From Amia ocellicauda (Eukaryota > Chordata > Actinopteri > Amiiformes > Amiidae), in NCBI RefSeq assembly GCF_036373705.1, contig NC_089856.1:857501-921500 (forward strand): a stretch of 64,000 nt of DNA. The letters run 5' to 3'. The position numbers and the translations under genes were made by a program. The notes below the pieces were generated by a model, which was not told the origin of the DNA, ran no database searches, and worked only from the letters and a program-made list of their open reading frames with translations. Below, piece after piece: positions 21,601 through 31,447 of the stretch (position 1 is the first letter of the stretch; each line of letters begins with the position of its first letter).

Positions 21601-24600
21601 GGCCTCGGCCACTCCAAGAGACCCCTGCTGCCCAAGTCCGCCTCGCCGTCCCTGGGTGGGGGGCGGGACAGAGACGTCCCCTCGCGCTCCCTCTCCTCCT
21701 CCTCGCTCCTCAAGCGCCTGCCCTTCCCCCTGTCCCCCCACCAGCCCACCGCCAGGAAGATGGCGTCATCCACCGCGGGCAGCGGGGCGGGGCTGGCGGC
21801 CAAGCTCAAACCCGAGCCGGTGCAGCTGGAGCTGGGCTCGCCGGGGGGTGGCGGTGCCGGCGGGGAGGCTGTGTTCCAGTCAGACTCCCTGCAGACCCAC
21901 CGGACCTGGGCGTCTCCGGACAGCATGATGCCCCTCAGCCTGGGTGAGTGTCAGTCTGTGTGTGTGTTGTGTGTGTCTGTGTCTGTGTGTTTCTCTGGGT
22001 GCTGGCGGGCTGTGTGTCACTGTATTACTGCTCTGTTTGTATTTCTGGGCTCGGCCGCGTCCCGCTCTAAACCGAGCCCCCTCCCCTCCCCTCCCCAGCG
22101 CCGGCGGAACACGAGCCGACCCGTGATATCCGCTGCGAGTTCTGCGGCGAGTTCTTCGAGAACCGCAAGGGCCTGTCGAGTCACGCCCGATCGCACCTGC
22201 GCCAGATGGGCATCACGGAGTGGTCGGTGAACGGCTCGCCCATTGACACACTGCGCGAGGTCATGCGCAAGAAGGGCGTGGAGCCTGGCGTGTCGGTGAA
22301 GCGGGAGCCGGGCGTGCGGGGGCTGAGCCTGGGGGGCTGGGAGGACCTGGGCTACCCCTCCGCTGCGCTGCCCCACCCCAAGACCTTCCGCAAGACGCCC
22401 CTCTCGCTGCTGCACTCCGGCCCCCGGCTGCTGAAGGCTGGGCTGGGCGCCTCGCTCTCGCTGTCCTCGCTGAACGGGAAGGCGGCAGCCCAGACCCCCC
22501 CCGCCTCCTCTTCCTCTCCTCCTTCCTCCTCCTCCTCCACCCTCCTGCTGGGGAAGAGGGGCCCCCAGGACGAGGCCGGGGCTGCGGGGGGCGGGCAGCA
22601 CAAGCCCTACCCCCCCGAGTTCTCATTCCGCGGGAGAATGGGAGCGGAGAAGCACACAGGTGAGAGGGAAGGGGGATCTGTTCACCCTATCCGGTCCCCA
22701 TCCCCATCCCCATCCCCGTCCCCGTCCCCATCCCCGTCCCCGTCCCCATCCCCGTCCCCGTCCCCATCCGCCAAGCTCCTAGTGGCAGAAGCAGCTCTCT
22801 GTCCGGCTTTGGCTCGCTCTGTCTGTCTGTCGCCCTCATGTTCATGGTTCCTCTCTGCCCCCCCAGCCCCGGACGCGAGCTGCGAGCTGTGCGGGTTCTA
22901 CTTTGAGAACCGAAAGGCCCTGGCGAGCCACGCCCGCGCCCACCTTCGGCAGTTCGGCGTGACGGAGTGGTGTGTGAACGGCTCGCCCATCGAGACCCTC
23001 AGCGCCTGGATGCGCAGCAAGCCGCACAAGGTGGCCGAGATGCACCGCAGCTACCTGCAGGGGGCGCGGCCCTACCCCAAGAAGGTGTGCGGGGGTCCGC
23101 CCGTCTCTGTCTGGCTGGGCCTGAGTGTTAAATAATTATCATTAATAACATAAATGAATAATAGATCATAAGTATTAACTAAAGTAAGTGGTAATCTCTC
23201 TCTCTCTCTCTCAGGTCCGGGGCGGCTCGCTCTCCTCCTCTGGGGATGGGTCTCCTCTCTCCCCCGGCCCCCCCCGGCCCCTGTCCTCCCCGCGCTCCTC
23301 CCTGGGGTCGCCCCTGGGGCGCCGGGCCAGCCGGGAGGTCACGGGTGGCTGGGGGGGCCCCCGGCCGGGCCGAGGTGGGGGAGGCCAGGGCAGCCCCCGC
23401 CTGCCTGAGGACTCCGGCCCCCGGGTCACCGAGCTGAACGTGCCCCCGTCCCGGCACACACACAGCCCCCCCCCACACGCACAAGTGGCACGCAGCGAGC
23501 TCAACGTCCGCTCGCCCCGAGGTGAGCCCTGTGTCTTACGCTACTCGTGTGTACAGCACATGCATTACTGCACATACAGGGCACCACATGCTACACACTA
23601 CGTAGTGGGCACATCCCACTACGCACACAGCACCGCACACTGCTCCGCCCAGGCAGCACAGTTCAGTTTGGCGTGACTGACTGATACAATATTGACAAAG
23701 CAACGATTACAGGATACACGCGTCACGTGCCTTGGAAAGCTTGCTGAGTTGTCTGTCCGTCCGTCAGGGTTCGAGCGGAGGCCCCCGAAGCACCCGGCCC
23801 ACGGTGACGGGGGGGAGTCCCAGATGCGACCCCCCCAGCCCCCACGCACCCGCACCGTGCCCGCCCTGGTGCCCAAACCGCCCTCCACCCCGCTGGTCAA
23901 ACTGGTGGGAAACATCTACTCACTCAAGTGCCGGTGAGTCTCTCTCAGATTATAATTCCAATTTAGTTTATTGACAGACTGGACTAGCATTGTGTTGCCA
24001 GAGCAGTTTTTACACAATAAAACTGAATAACAAGAGAAACTTATATAATAATTATAGTAAAGTTGAAAAAATATATAAATACATCCTTTAAAATGTATCA
24101 GTTATTTACACATACAGACGGGTGACAGATAACAGGAAAAACAAATGAGTGGAGGAATATAACGAATGCAGATGCCTCCAAACAGCTGTACTGCATGACA
24201 CAATTAAGCAATTAACATCCCATCATGCTCTGTGCATGTATACAAATGCTGAGCAGCCCAGCTGACCTCAAGTTGGATCAAGATGGCAAGAGGAAAGGAT
24301 CTCAGTGACTGTGAAAGAGGGGTCACTATTGGGGCACGAATGGCAGGAGCTTCAGTCACAGACGCTCAACTGGCTCGTGTTCTGGACAAGTGGGCGAGTG
24401 CATGTGTGGGACACCAAGAGAACGGGACAGGCCTGACTGCTGGACCCTACAGTGAGGGGGTCCGGAGGCCCTGTTATGCTGTGAGAGTCATTTTCCTGGC
24501 ATGGTTTGGTCCACTTGTCCCCTTAGAGGGAAGGGTCACTGGAAATCATGACGCAGTTATTCTGAGTGATCACCTTTATCCTATGGTGACACATTTCTGT

Positions 24601-25280
24601 CCTGATGGGAGTGTCTCTTCCAGGATGACAATGCCCATCCACAGGGCACGAGGGTCACTGAATGGTGTGATGAGTGTGAAAATGATGTGAATCATATGCT
24701 CTGGCCTTCAGTCACCAGATCTCAACCCAATTGAACACCTATGGGAGATTGTGGACCGACGTGTTAGACAGCGCTCTCCTCCACCATCATCAAAACCCCA
24801 AATGAGGGAATATCTTTTGGAAGAATGGTGTCCATCCCTCCAGTAGAGTCCAGAGACTCGTAGAATCTGTGCCAAGAGCACTGAAGCTGTTCTGGGGCTC
24901 GTGGTGCCCAACACCTCACTGAGACACTGTATGTGGGTTTTCCTTTAATTTGTCACCCATCTGTATAGATGTATTGAAATTAAAGTAAATGTATATATAG
25001 TTCAAACACACGATGCGTCTCGCAGTGAATGAACAGTCTTGTCTCTCTGTGTCTCAGGTTCTGTGAGGTGGAGTTCCAGGGCCCTCTCTCGGTGCAGGAG
25101 GACTGGGTGCACCACCTGCAGCAACACATCCTGGACATGAACTTTGGCAAACCGGAGCCCCCCCCCGCACCACCCGAGACCCCCGACCCGGCGCCCGTCC
25201 CCCCCCCGTCCCCGCCCCCAGTCCCCGTGACCGCACCCCCCACCCCCCCGCCCCTGGCCCCCCCCGCACAGGCCGTGTAG
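6691..25280 (+). CDS. wiz: WIZ, widely-interspaced zinc finger protein (complete, 17 coding exons, about 2210 aa)
   Basis: Coding exons: 6691-6801, 7463-7643, 7760-7856, 8181-8371, 8475-10157, 10482-10703, 11372-11764, 11942-12400, 14839-14979, 15171-15860, 17322-17759, 21392-21943, 22099-22659, 22867-23084, 23215-23521, 23768-23933 and 25058-25280. Joined they total 6633 nt with no frame break. Twelve C2H2 fingers lie at roughly residues 373, 428, 495, 555, 905, 973, 1166, 1400, 1544, 1732, 1911 and 2138. The linkers and the ending ([28 protein letters not shown]) match WIZ. Family knowledge: WIZ bridges the G9a/GLP methyltransferases and CtBP, promoting H3K9 methylation and repression, and occupies CTCF/cohesin sites. 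The human long form is about 1650 aa; the excess here is low-complexity Ser/Pro/Gly/Glu sequence. The weakest junction is the donor act|gtgatt at 8371. The first ATG is chosen as the first in the exon, though the frame is open upstream to the acceptor at 6618. Confidence 0.9.
6847..7278 (-). mobile_element. CR1-type LINE, 3' fragment, copy 2
   Basis: Same family and orientation as the copy at 487-1505, starting with the ATAAGAACATAAG tail and ending within the reverse transcriptase region. It begins about 45 bases after a WIZ exon (donor at 6801). Confidence 0.75.
8475..10157 (+). CDS. wiz: WIZ exon 5: N-terminal zinc fingers 1-4
   Basis: A 1683-base exon encoding about residues 194-754. It begins with an acidic/basic region containing [14 protein letters not shown], then a Glu-rich tract. 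Fingers follow: CVECSIYFK (ZF1), CKECGWELE (ZF2, with [14 protein letters not shown] after it), CPKCDFGTD (ZF3) and CQLCGFSSA (ZF4). The order and the SREKI-EEI-KL linker are as in the human long isoform. Spacers of Gly, Pro and Ser repeats, including a PS run at about 9900-9940, explain the length. The ending donor is ccta g|gtgagc, phase 1. Confidence 0.88.
10855..11036. mobile_element. Tc1/mariner terminal fragment
   Basis: Begins acagtgagggaaaaaagta and continues with tttgatcccctgctgattt and the A-rich stretch aataacaacaaaaaaatcc. This is the end of a Tc1-like element widespread in fish. It has no transposase frame. It is cut off at about 11036, where CR1 sequence begins directly, so the two form a composite insertion. 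Confidence 0.75.
11037..11338 (-). mobile_element. CR1-type LINE fragment, copy 3
   Basis: Homologous to the middle of the other CR1 copies, without the 3' tail. It stops only about 30 bases before the acceptor of the WIZ exon at 11372. Confidence 0.75.
11372..12400 (+). CDS. wiz: WIZ exons 7-8: zinc fingers 5 and 6
   Basis: Exon 11372-11764 has a Glu-rich tract, then [17 protein letters not shown] (ZF5) and the strongly conserved [13 protein letters not shown] segment ending in a Lys run. Exon 11942-12400 starts [14 protein letters not shown] with [17 protein letters not shown] (ZF6), then [16 protein letters not shown], as in vertebrate WIZ. Both exons are phase 1 at each end. The tail of the second is Ser/Ala/Pro-rich. 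The 177-base intron between them is a CT-rich tract with CCCCA repeats. Confidence 0.92.
12950..13700 (+). promoter_or_regulatory. Internal CpG promoter of WIZ (short isoform)
   Basis: A CpG-rich island lies inside the intron between the ZF6 and ZF7 blocks. It carries a CCAAT box (attgg, 13040-13044) and a YY1-type motif (aaaatggccgc, 13080-13090) overlapping the start codon of an alternative first exon. High CpG density continues to about 13.7 kb. Flanks are AT-rich. Confidence 0.65.
13083..13161 (+). CDS. wiz: Alternative first coding exon of WIZ short isoform
   Basis: ATG at 13083 in a good context (A at -3, G at +4). An open frame of 26 codons ([12 protein letters not shown]...) ends at donor aac g|gtgagt at 13161. 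It is phase 1, exactly what the exon at 14839 requires. Joined to 14839-25280 it gives 3375 nt, 1124 aa, carrying ZF7-ZF12. Mammalian WIZ also has a short isoform starting just before ZF7, so the arrangement is expected for this gene. The exon itself is inferred from sequence. Confidence 0.72.
13700..14838. other. WIZ intron; dispersed-repeat fragments only
   Basis: AT-rich sequence with GT and ATCA runs. Around 14640-14755 there is a SINE/LINE-tail fragment (ctggataagggcatctggca followed by an AAT run). No exon is seen. Confidence 0.5.
14839..15860 (+). CDS. wiz: WIZ exons 9-10: linker, zinc finger 7 and CtBP-type motif
   Basis: Exon 14839-14979 is a short linker shared by long and short forms. 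Exon 15171-15860 carries [17 protein letters not shown] (ZF7), then [19 protein letters not shown], near-identical to mammalian WIZ. A long Ser/Pro/Lys-rich region follows, ending at DAPLNLS. PLNLS/PLNLT motifs in WIZ are the known CtBP-contact type (PxDLS-like). The exon ends a|gtaagt, phase 1. Confidence 0.9.
15915..17243. mobile_element. hAT-like non-autonomous transposon with nested CR1
   Basis: The left end starts tagtgttgcacagtatt and the right end finishes ggtatcgtgacaacacta, imperfect inverted repeats of a fish hAT type. Internal sequence has cgatact-like motifs and no transposase. A clean target duplication is not evident. A CR1 fragment sits inside at about 16500-17142, so the hAT is the older insertion. 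Confidence 0.65.
16500..17142 (-). mobile_element. CR1-type LINE, 3' fragment, copy 4
   Basis: Minus-strand orientation, starting at the 3' tail (acataagacagtg) and extending to [10 protein letters not shown] in the reverse transcriptase. Nested within the hAT-like element. Confidence 0.78.
17322..17759 (+). CDS. wiz: WIZ exon 11: zinc finger 8
   Basis: Encodes [20 protein letters not shown] (ZF8), then [18 protein letters not shown], then a Ser/Pro/Lys region and [11 protein letters not shown]. It is phase 1 at both ends, so it could be skipped without a frame change. I do not recall this finger in the human canonical protein, where ZF7 is followed directly by the two EFFENRKGL fingers. It may be a cassette exon or a module lost in mammals. 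Confidence 0.88.
17815..18062. repeat. Dispersed fish repeat (SINE/LINE tail type)
   Basis: Contains agctttattggcatgacaa, a motif that recurs at about 46550-46578 in this window. It is followed by ATACA-rich sequence. Noncoding. Confidence 0.55.
18484..19218 (-). mobile_element. Tc1/mariner element A, 5'-internally deleted
   Basis: Both inverted repeats (cactcacctaaaggattatt...) and flanking TA are present, in minus orientation. Compared with element B it lacks about 257 bases covering the first part of the transposase, the repeat being joined directly to ttcacag. The remaining frame ([17 protein letters not shown]..., 206 aa) is open through the first catalytic Asp region (VAWSDESRF). It then hits the internal deletion described for B. 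Confidence 0.88.
19454..20445 (+). mobile_element. Tc1/mariner element B with decayed transposase
   Basis: A 992-base element with both inverted repeats and TA flanks. The transposase starts at 19602 ([13 protein letters not shown], paired-type HTH with [15 protein letters not shown]). It is stopped by TAA at 19893 where copy A has CAA. After [10 protein letters not shown] the reading jumps to [14 protein letters not shown] in another frame. That means a deletion removes the part carrying the second and third catalytic acids of the DD34E triad. Non-autonomous. Confidence 0.9.
21392..22659 (+). CDS. wiz: WIZ exons 12-13: near-identical zinc fingers 9 and 10
   Basis: Exons 21392-21943 and 22099-22659 each begin with a [17 protein letters not shown] finger followed by [19 protein letters not shown]. 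The 43-codon blocks at 21415-21543 and 22134-22262 encode the same residues and differ at only three synonymous bases. The first exon ends in a MPLSLG remnant where human has PLNLS. The second continues with low-complexity SS and (PS)n sequence, and its donor is ca g|gtgaga. Both exons are phase 1-1. A TCCCCA-based tandem run at 22695-22770 lies in the next intron. Confidence 0.92.
22867..25280 (+). CDS. wiz: WIZ exons 14-17: zinc fingers 11 and 12 and C-terminus
   Basis: Exon 22867-23084 holds [17 protein letters not shown] (ZF11) and [16 protein letters not shown]. Exons 23215-23521 and 23768-23933 are Pro/Gly/Ser/Arg-rich and end [12 protein letters not shown]. Exon 25058-25280 completes [17 protein letters not shown]...[12 protein letters not shown] (ZF12) and a Pro-rich tail to TAG at 25278. 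In family knowledge the C-terminal finger region mediates contact with G9a/GLP. The intron before the last exon holds a decayed Tc1. Confidence 0.92.
24115..24963 (+). mobile_element. Decayed Tc1/mariner element of a second family
   Basis: Terminal repeats cagacgggtgacagataac and the inverse ...tgtcacccatctg are flanked by TA. Remnant transposase frame from 24283 ([13 protein letters not shown]), later [20 protein letters not shown] and SDHLYPM. After a frame change come [13 protein letters not shown] and a decayed C-terminus. Internal deletions and frameshifts inactivate it. Confidence 0.82.
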
Positions 25281-26844
25281 CCCCCGTCCCCGAAAGCACT
25301 AACCCCCTCTGTATGATGTAGGCGACAGAAATGTGTGTATGTGTGTGTGAGTGAGAGAGTGTGTGGAGGTGAGGGGTGCATGTCCGGGGCTTTGCGGTAT
25401 AGATAGATATTTATGTAGTGAGAGAGGGAGGGAGATGGTGTCCAGAGCAGACGGTACAGGATTGCTACGTGATTGGGGCTGACAGGCAGGGGTCAGGGGT
25501 CAGGGTCACCGAACCAGACAGCTGCTGCTCCGAGGGCCTGTGTCTCCTTCTCTCTCTCTCTCTCCTGCCTGGTTGTTCTGAAAGTGTTTTTAAACTCTCC
25601 TCCAAAGAGCTCCGCCCCCCCCATGGGTCCAATGCTCGTAACTGTGGAACGAGAGACACTAGCGCCCCCCCCCCCAGCGTGTCTCTGTCCCCGGGGTGCG
25701 GTTTTAACTTTTTGTACAGTTCTGTGAAGTGGGTTTTAAATGTGAACGACAGTAGGGAGGAAACGCACACGGGCCTGCAGTGTTTGTGGGGGGGGGCTGT
25801 AGCTGTGGACGGAGGCGGGTCAGTGTGTTACGGGAGCGGGGGGGTGCTGAGCGAGGGATGGAGCAGGGAGAGCTAACATACGGCACAAATACTGAGCACA
25901 CCCAAACACACAGCTGCAGGAGACCCTTACAGTCAATAAGGCCAGAGAGTGCGAGTGTGTGCGTGTGTGCGTGTGTGCGTGTGTGTGTGTGTGTGCGTGT
26001 CTGTGTGTCCGTCTCTGCTGGGGGGGACTGTGGCCTCTGTTGGGAACCTCTCCCACCTGTGAGAAGCAATACCCGGAGGGGACGACCTCTCTGGCCACGT
26101 CTGTCGGTTCCTTCAGGACTGTGTGTTACAGTCTCTCAAACTAATCACCCAATCAGACTTACACGCATGCACGCACACACACACTAAGGTCCCCTCGCTC
26201 CCTCAGCGCGGCCGCTCCGGCGCTCTCCAAAGTGCTGCCTTCAACCAGAGACCTGGCGGGGGGCCGGGGGGCTCGGCAGGCCTGCTATATAACTACATGT
26301 ACTTATAAAATGGCGGAGACTATTATGATGATTATAAAGACTATTATAATTGTAATTGTTATTAACTTCTATTAACTGCTAGCTAAACGTGATCTTAATT
26401 TCTCTGTTAAACTTGTAATTTTAAACCTTTTTTTTATGCCTTTTTTTTTTCCTGCGTTCATGTCTTCTTGAGTAAAGGGATGTAGAGACACTCTGGACAC
26501 ATCGCTCTCCTTCATTTTTGGTTGTTACTCTTCAATATGATTGCTGATGATGTTTCACTGTTTGACTGGGGTGTGGGGGGGGGTATGGTTCTGGGACACA
26601 GACAATGTTATTGGATTATAGTCTTTAAAAGATTTTATTTCAGCTCCTCTTCATATATTTATATAGTATAACTCAACGACAAAGACAGTCCAGTCCAGCA
26701 GGCTCTCGGCCCTGGTCCCAAATTATGAACTGAACTAGTTAGTGGTTTAATGAGTCCAGACTGAATTGTGGTATTTAGCCCCTGAGTGAAGTTGCCTCTA
26801 ACTGTAGCTTGTCAGGACTGGAGTCTCCCGTGTTCAAGTGTCAG

Positions 26845-26885
<41 letters not shown>

Positions 26886-27360
26886 TGAATACACAACCAC
26901 ATACAGTTGTGTGTATGCATACTGACACTCTTAGACACCCCCAGACCAAAACACAGACGCACACGCACGCACACTCTCAGTACAGAGGTCTGCTGGGGTT
27001 TGAATGAGACGCTCGGGACTGCCTGCCTAGTTTAGGGTGGGGGGCTGAATGAGATGAGCCGGTGCTACGAGAGCGCGAGGCGGGGGGGGCTGGCAGTAAA
27101 GCACTACTGTACATAGGCTTTGTGGTTTAGCTTCTGATCGATAAATTAATGTGATTAATTTCCAGCTTGGTATTGATCCATCAAGTCTTCCTTCTGATTT
27201 TTATATTGTTTCTTCAAATGCTCTTTATTAACCATTTATTGCCAGCCTTTTGTTTCCTCTGTTTGATGTCATCATATTATTTTTATTATTAAAAGGATAG
27301 TTGCCAATTAAAAGCTCCAATTGCCTGTCTGTCACCATTTGGGTTTCTTGATGTTTGTAC
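25281..27360. other. WIZ 3' UTR and downstream flank
   Basis: Noncoding sequence after the WIZ stop, with GT/CA microsatellites (25960-26000 and 26845-26882), T-runs near 26430-26450 and no canonical AATAAA that I can pick out. A few variants (agtaaa, attaaa near 27290) exist. The end of the transcript is not defined. Confidence 0.4.
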
Positions 27361-27364
27361 TCGG

Positions 27365-27622
27365 AGAGGTTTGGTCCAGTCCAGTCCAGTTCAGTTAGTG
27401 ACTCTGCAGCAGTCCAGTCCAGTCCAGTCCAGTCCAGCCAGTGACTCTGCAGCAGTCCAGTCCAGTCCAACCAGTGACTGCAGCAATCCAGTCCAGTCCA
27501 ACCAGTGACTGCAGCAGTCCAGTCCAATCCAGTCCAGTCCAGCCAGTGACTCTGCAGCAGTCCAATCCAGTCCAGTCCAGCCAGTGACTGCACCAGTCCA
27601 GTCCAGTCCAGTTCAGTCAGTG
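27365..27622. repeat. CCAGT-based minisatellite
   Basis: Irregular units of ccagtccagtccagccagtgactctgcagcagt, 25-40 bases long. Confidence 0.85.
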
Positions 27623-27715
27623 AGTCCTGTGTTTGCTAAGGGGGATCTGAACTTCTTAATATTTTGTCGCTGACGTGTCACCCCTGTGTTGTCAGGCTGC
27701 GATGACGCACTTTGT

Positions 27716-27795
27716 CCGGCAGAGGGCACTGTGGACATTGTTACTCTGTAGACACTGCAGCTGTTATGACGCCACATTTGCGGCAGGTGGCGTCA
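27716..27795 (+). promoter_or_regulatory. Pair of CTCF-like motifs between WIZ and LMX1
   Basis: Two matches in the same orientation, ccggcagagggcactgtgg (27716-27734) and gcggcaggtggcgtc (27780-27794), fit the CTCF core. They lie between a ubiquitous chromatin gene and a developmental gene, a reasonable place for an insulator. Motif match only. Confidence 0.45.
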
Positions 27796-27965
27796 AAATC
27801 ACATACATTCCGGATTTCAGCGCCCAGGAATAGACACGGTGATTTGTTTGTTTATTTATTTACCTACTTCCTTAAATATAGACGACAAATCTTAAAAGTG
27901 GGAATAAAAAATGTTTTTTAAAAGAAACTGGAGCTTCACTGTCACACGGTGGCCGACAGACCTCC

Positions 27966-28025
27966 ATGAAGGACCCGGATGGCACAGAGCGGGCTGACAC
28001 ACTTGGCGAGGATCACGACGTACAG
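27966..28025 (+). other. Possible orphan exon (20 codons)
   Basis: ATG at 27966 opens 20 codons (MKDPDGTERADTLG...) ending at cag|gtgagt, a strong donor, at 28025. The composition looks unique. The opposite strand is also open, and no partner exon with matching phase was found, so this is only a candidate. Confidence 0.18.
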
Positions 28026-28081
28026 GTGAGTTTTGCTGGAGGTGTGTGAGTGTGTGTCCAGACGGCATAATATTATTGTTA

Positions 28082-28125
<44 letters not shown>

Positions 28126-28244
28126 AATAATAATAATAATATTAACTAGAATGTAAAGTGTCTGCAGATACCTGACCTGCAGGTGATGGTACTCAGTACT
28201 TGTTGAGTACATGGGTATTACATGCAGGTAACAACAATTAATGA

Positions 28245-28935
28245 ATAGAACTAGATGAAGTAACACATGAGAGAGACCTAGGAGTCTATGTGGACTCCTC
28301 ACTTTCTCCATCCAAACAGTGTGGGGAAGCAATAAAAAAGGCAAACACAATGCTAGGGTATATTGTCAAAAGTGTAGAATTGAGAACAAGGGCAGTGATG
28401 TTCAGACTGTACAATGCACTAGTTAGAGCTCATCTGGATACTGTGTGCAGTTCTGGGCTCCACACTTCAAGAAAGATATCGCTGCTCTAGAGGCAGTTCA
28501 GAGGAGAGCAACCAGACTTATTCCAGGTCTGAAGGGAAAGTCCTACTGAGAGACTGAGGACCTGAACCTTTTCACCCTGGAACAGAGGAGACTACGTGGG
28601 GACTTGATCCAAGTCTTCAAAATCATGAAGGGCATCGACCACATCAAACCAGAGGAGCTTTTCCAGATCAGCAGGGACACACGCACCCGGGACACAAATG
28701 GAAATTGGGCTTCAAGGCATTCAAGACCGAAAACAGGAGACACTTCTTCACACAGAGAGGCATCACAATCTGAACAAACTCCCCAGCGATGTGGCTGAAG
28801 AGACAATTTGGGAACATTCAGAAACAGACTGGATAGGATCCTTGATCACTTAGTTATTAATGGACACCAAACGAGCACGATGGGGCGAATGGGCTCCTCT
28901 GGATTGGACACTGTCTTATGTTCTTATGTGTTATT
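28245..28935 (+). mobile_element. CR1-type LINE, 3' fragment, copy 5 (opposite orientation)
   Basis: The plus strand reads [43 protein letters not shown], then [19 protein letters not shown]. It ends with the tail cttatgttcttatg. Frames are interrupted. An ATT-trinucleotide run precedes it at 28075-28145. Confidence 0.82.
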
Positions 28936-29239
28936 ACATGGTAGTAAGCAGGGTCCCGTCACAGGGATGCTGGGCGGCTCTGCTCGTTTGGTTGAGCAAA
29001 AGGCGCAACAGGACAGAAGATGCGGAAAATTCAATGCAACCGCTTTGTTTTTAACGGCCAATTAAGGCTCAATTAACCGGGACGCTTCTCAGCTCTTACT
29101 ACAGAGATCAGGACAGTCAGCCAGCGACTTACTCTGTTATACCCACTTATTATTGCACCGGGCCGAGTGAGTGTGAGACAGAGAGAGGGAGAGAGTCTTA
29201 GTGTGGGTGTCTGCTTTCTTCGTTCAAATTATTATTTGT

Positions 29240-29857
29240 TTAATTGAATAATCCTCTTTTTGGATGGGATGGGGATTGAGCGAGAGGCGCAGTCCGTCCC
29301 TGGGTCGCTGTTCGTGGCGGCTGAGCAGCGTCCACTCGGAACAACAGCAAGCGCCGCCGTGTCGTTAACAGCGGCTCGTTTTTATATGATTGACTTTGCA
29401 GGACTTTCTTCACACACGCCTGACAGCGGCCGGGGGATCTGCTGTGTGTCCGGCTGGACCGACCCGAACCCCCGACACTGAGCCGCGACTCCCGTCCAAT
29501 AACGCACCTACAGATGCGCCCCTCTCTCAGACACACACACGCACGCAAGTCGTTTCACTATCAGTTCCTTGAAGACGTGTCCAATTCCTTCTCTCCCTCT
29601 CTCTCCTCCCTCTCTCTCTTTCTCTCCCTCCCTCCCTCACACACTCCCTCGCTCAACAAGCTGTGTAGCGTCTGTACTGCACACCTCGCATCCACACCCC
29701 GCGTCACACAGACACACAGAGCGCAATCAGACACAGAGAGACGGCGGGTCCGGGACTGTGGGTGTCGGCGGCGGCTCGGTCACCGCGGTCTGTCATCGAG
29801 AGACTGAACACGGACACAACTTCTGCTCATACAGAGGTAGGGCTGCAGGAAGACAAC

Positions 29858-29860
<3 letters not shown>
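29240..29860 (+). promoter_or_regulatory. CpG-containing stretch, possible LMX1-side promoter or noncoding exon
   Basis: Unique sequence with raised CpG in an otherwise AT-rich region (gccgccgtgtcgttaacagcg, gtgtcggcggcggctcgg). It has a possible donor, acagag|gtaggg, near 29838. It could hold a 5' noncoding exon of the LMX1 gene 8 kb downstream. No coding match was found. Confidence 0.25.
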
Positions 29861-29867
<7 letters not shown>

Positions 29868-29898
<31 letters not shown>

Positions 29899-29977
29899 GT
29901 TATCTTTAGAACAATCTACAGGTACACAACGGGTTAATATATGTTGTTGTTATTATTATTAATAATAATAATAATGA

Positions 29978-30028
<51 letters not shown>

Positions 30029-30252
30029 GTGTTATACCGTCCGCATTGATATGTTGATAGACTGAGATACATGATAGGTATAGAGAGAATATAAAGATCG
30101 ATATATAGATAGAAAGAGGGGAGATGAGGACAGATAGAGAGAGAGCCTCTTTGTTTACCTTTTCTCTTTCTCTGGCTCTGCCTCACTCTTTTCTCTCTCC
30201 TTCTTTGTCAAGTCTCTATCTTTCTATCCTCTCCCCCACTCTCCCTCTCCCT

Positions 30253-30283
<31 letters not shown>

Positions 30284-30313
30284 ATATTCTGTCTTTCTAC
30301 TCTCTCTCGTTCT

Positions 30314-30376
<63 letters not shown>

Positions 30377-31404
30377 GGTGTTGTGTAGTTTAGGCCCCAA
30401 TGCAATAATTTTATTTTTAGTATTTCTTGCAATGTTGGAATTTTGCTCAAACAAATGTATATATGTATATGTGTACACAGACAGACAGATAGATAGACAG
30501 ATGGATAGAATTTCCACAGGACTCTTGTGCAAGTCTTTCTATGTCCGTGTCACAGAGGAGTGTCTGTCCCCTGTCCCTGTCCCTGTGCAGCCCTGTCCCC
30601 CAGCCCACTCGCGCCCCGTCCCACGTCCCGCCGCGCTTTGAATCGTCACAATAACAACAGCAGCAACAATAACAGTAGGATCATGAGAATAATAGTCCAC
30701 AACCCTCTTTCTCAATGTGTAGCCGAGGGTTTTCCAGTTGTATAATTGGTCCCTGTGTTTTCAACAGAAGACTACATCAAGTCTTAATAATAATAATAAT
30801 AATAATAATATACATAACAACAATAATAATAACTATTAGTTTCAGTTTCTAGAGCAGTTACAATATTTCCCAATTATCCCAAAGCTCCGAACAACTCGGC
30901 GCTGTTGTCGTCGTTGGTCTGTTGCTGCTGCTGGTCCGCAAAACAAACAAACAACATTTTCCCATAACGCAATTTATTTTGATTCTACATTAATTGAATT
31001 GGCAATATTATTAAAAACACATTTAAAATACACCCTTCTATACATACATATTAGTATTAGTATTATTATTAGTCTGTACAGTCGGGTGTCGCGTATTTCA
31101 GCTCGGTTTCCACTCGGAAACGGAGGGTTTTTACAAACCTGTTCCAGACGCGGATCGCTACATTTCTATTTTAATTGCTTATAAATTTACCCTCGAAAGA
31201 CTTTATTCTGTGAAGTATTAGAAATTAATTTGATATTTTTTGTAAAATAAATTAATATTGTTTGCGCTCGCTTTTCCCAGGCTGCTGCCGAAACACATTA
31301 AACCACGAATTGATACAGACACACACATAAAAAACATTAAAAGTAAATCTGTATTTATACAAATAAAATGTTTTAGAAACTGAGTGAAAATATAAGTGAT
31401 TGTC

Positions 31405-31447
<43 letters not shown>

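Noticed and set aside
24283..24690. Functional 135-aa DNA-binding protein
   Set aside because: Decayed Tc1 transposase with deletions, between Tc1 terminal repeats.
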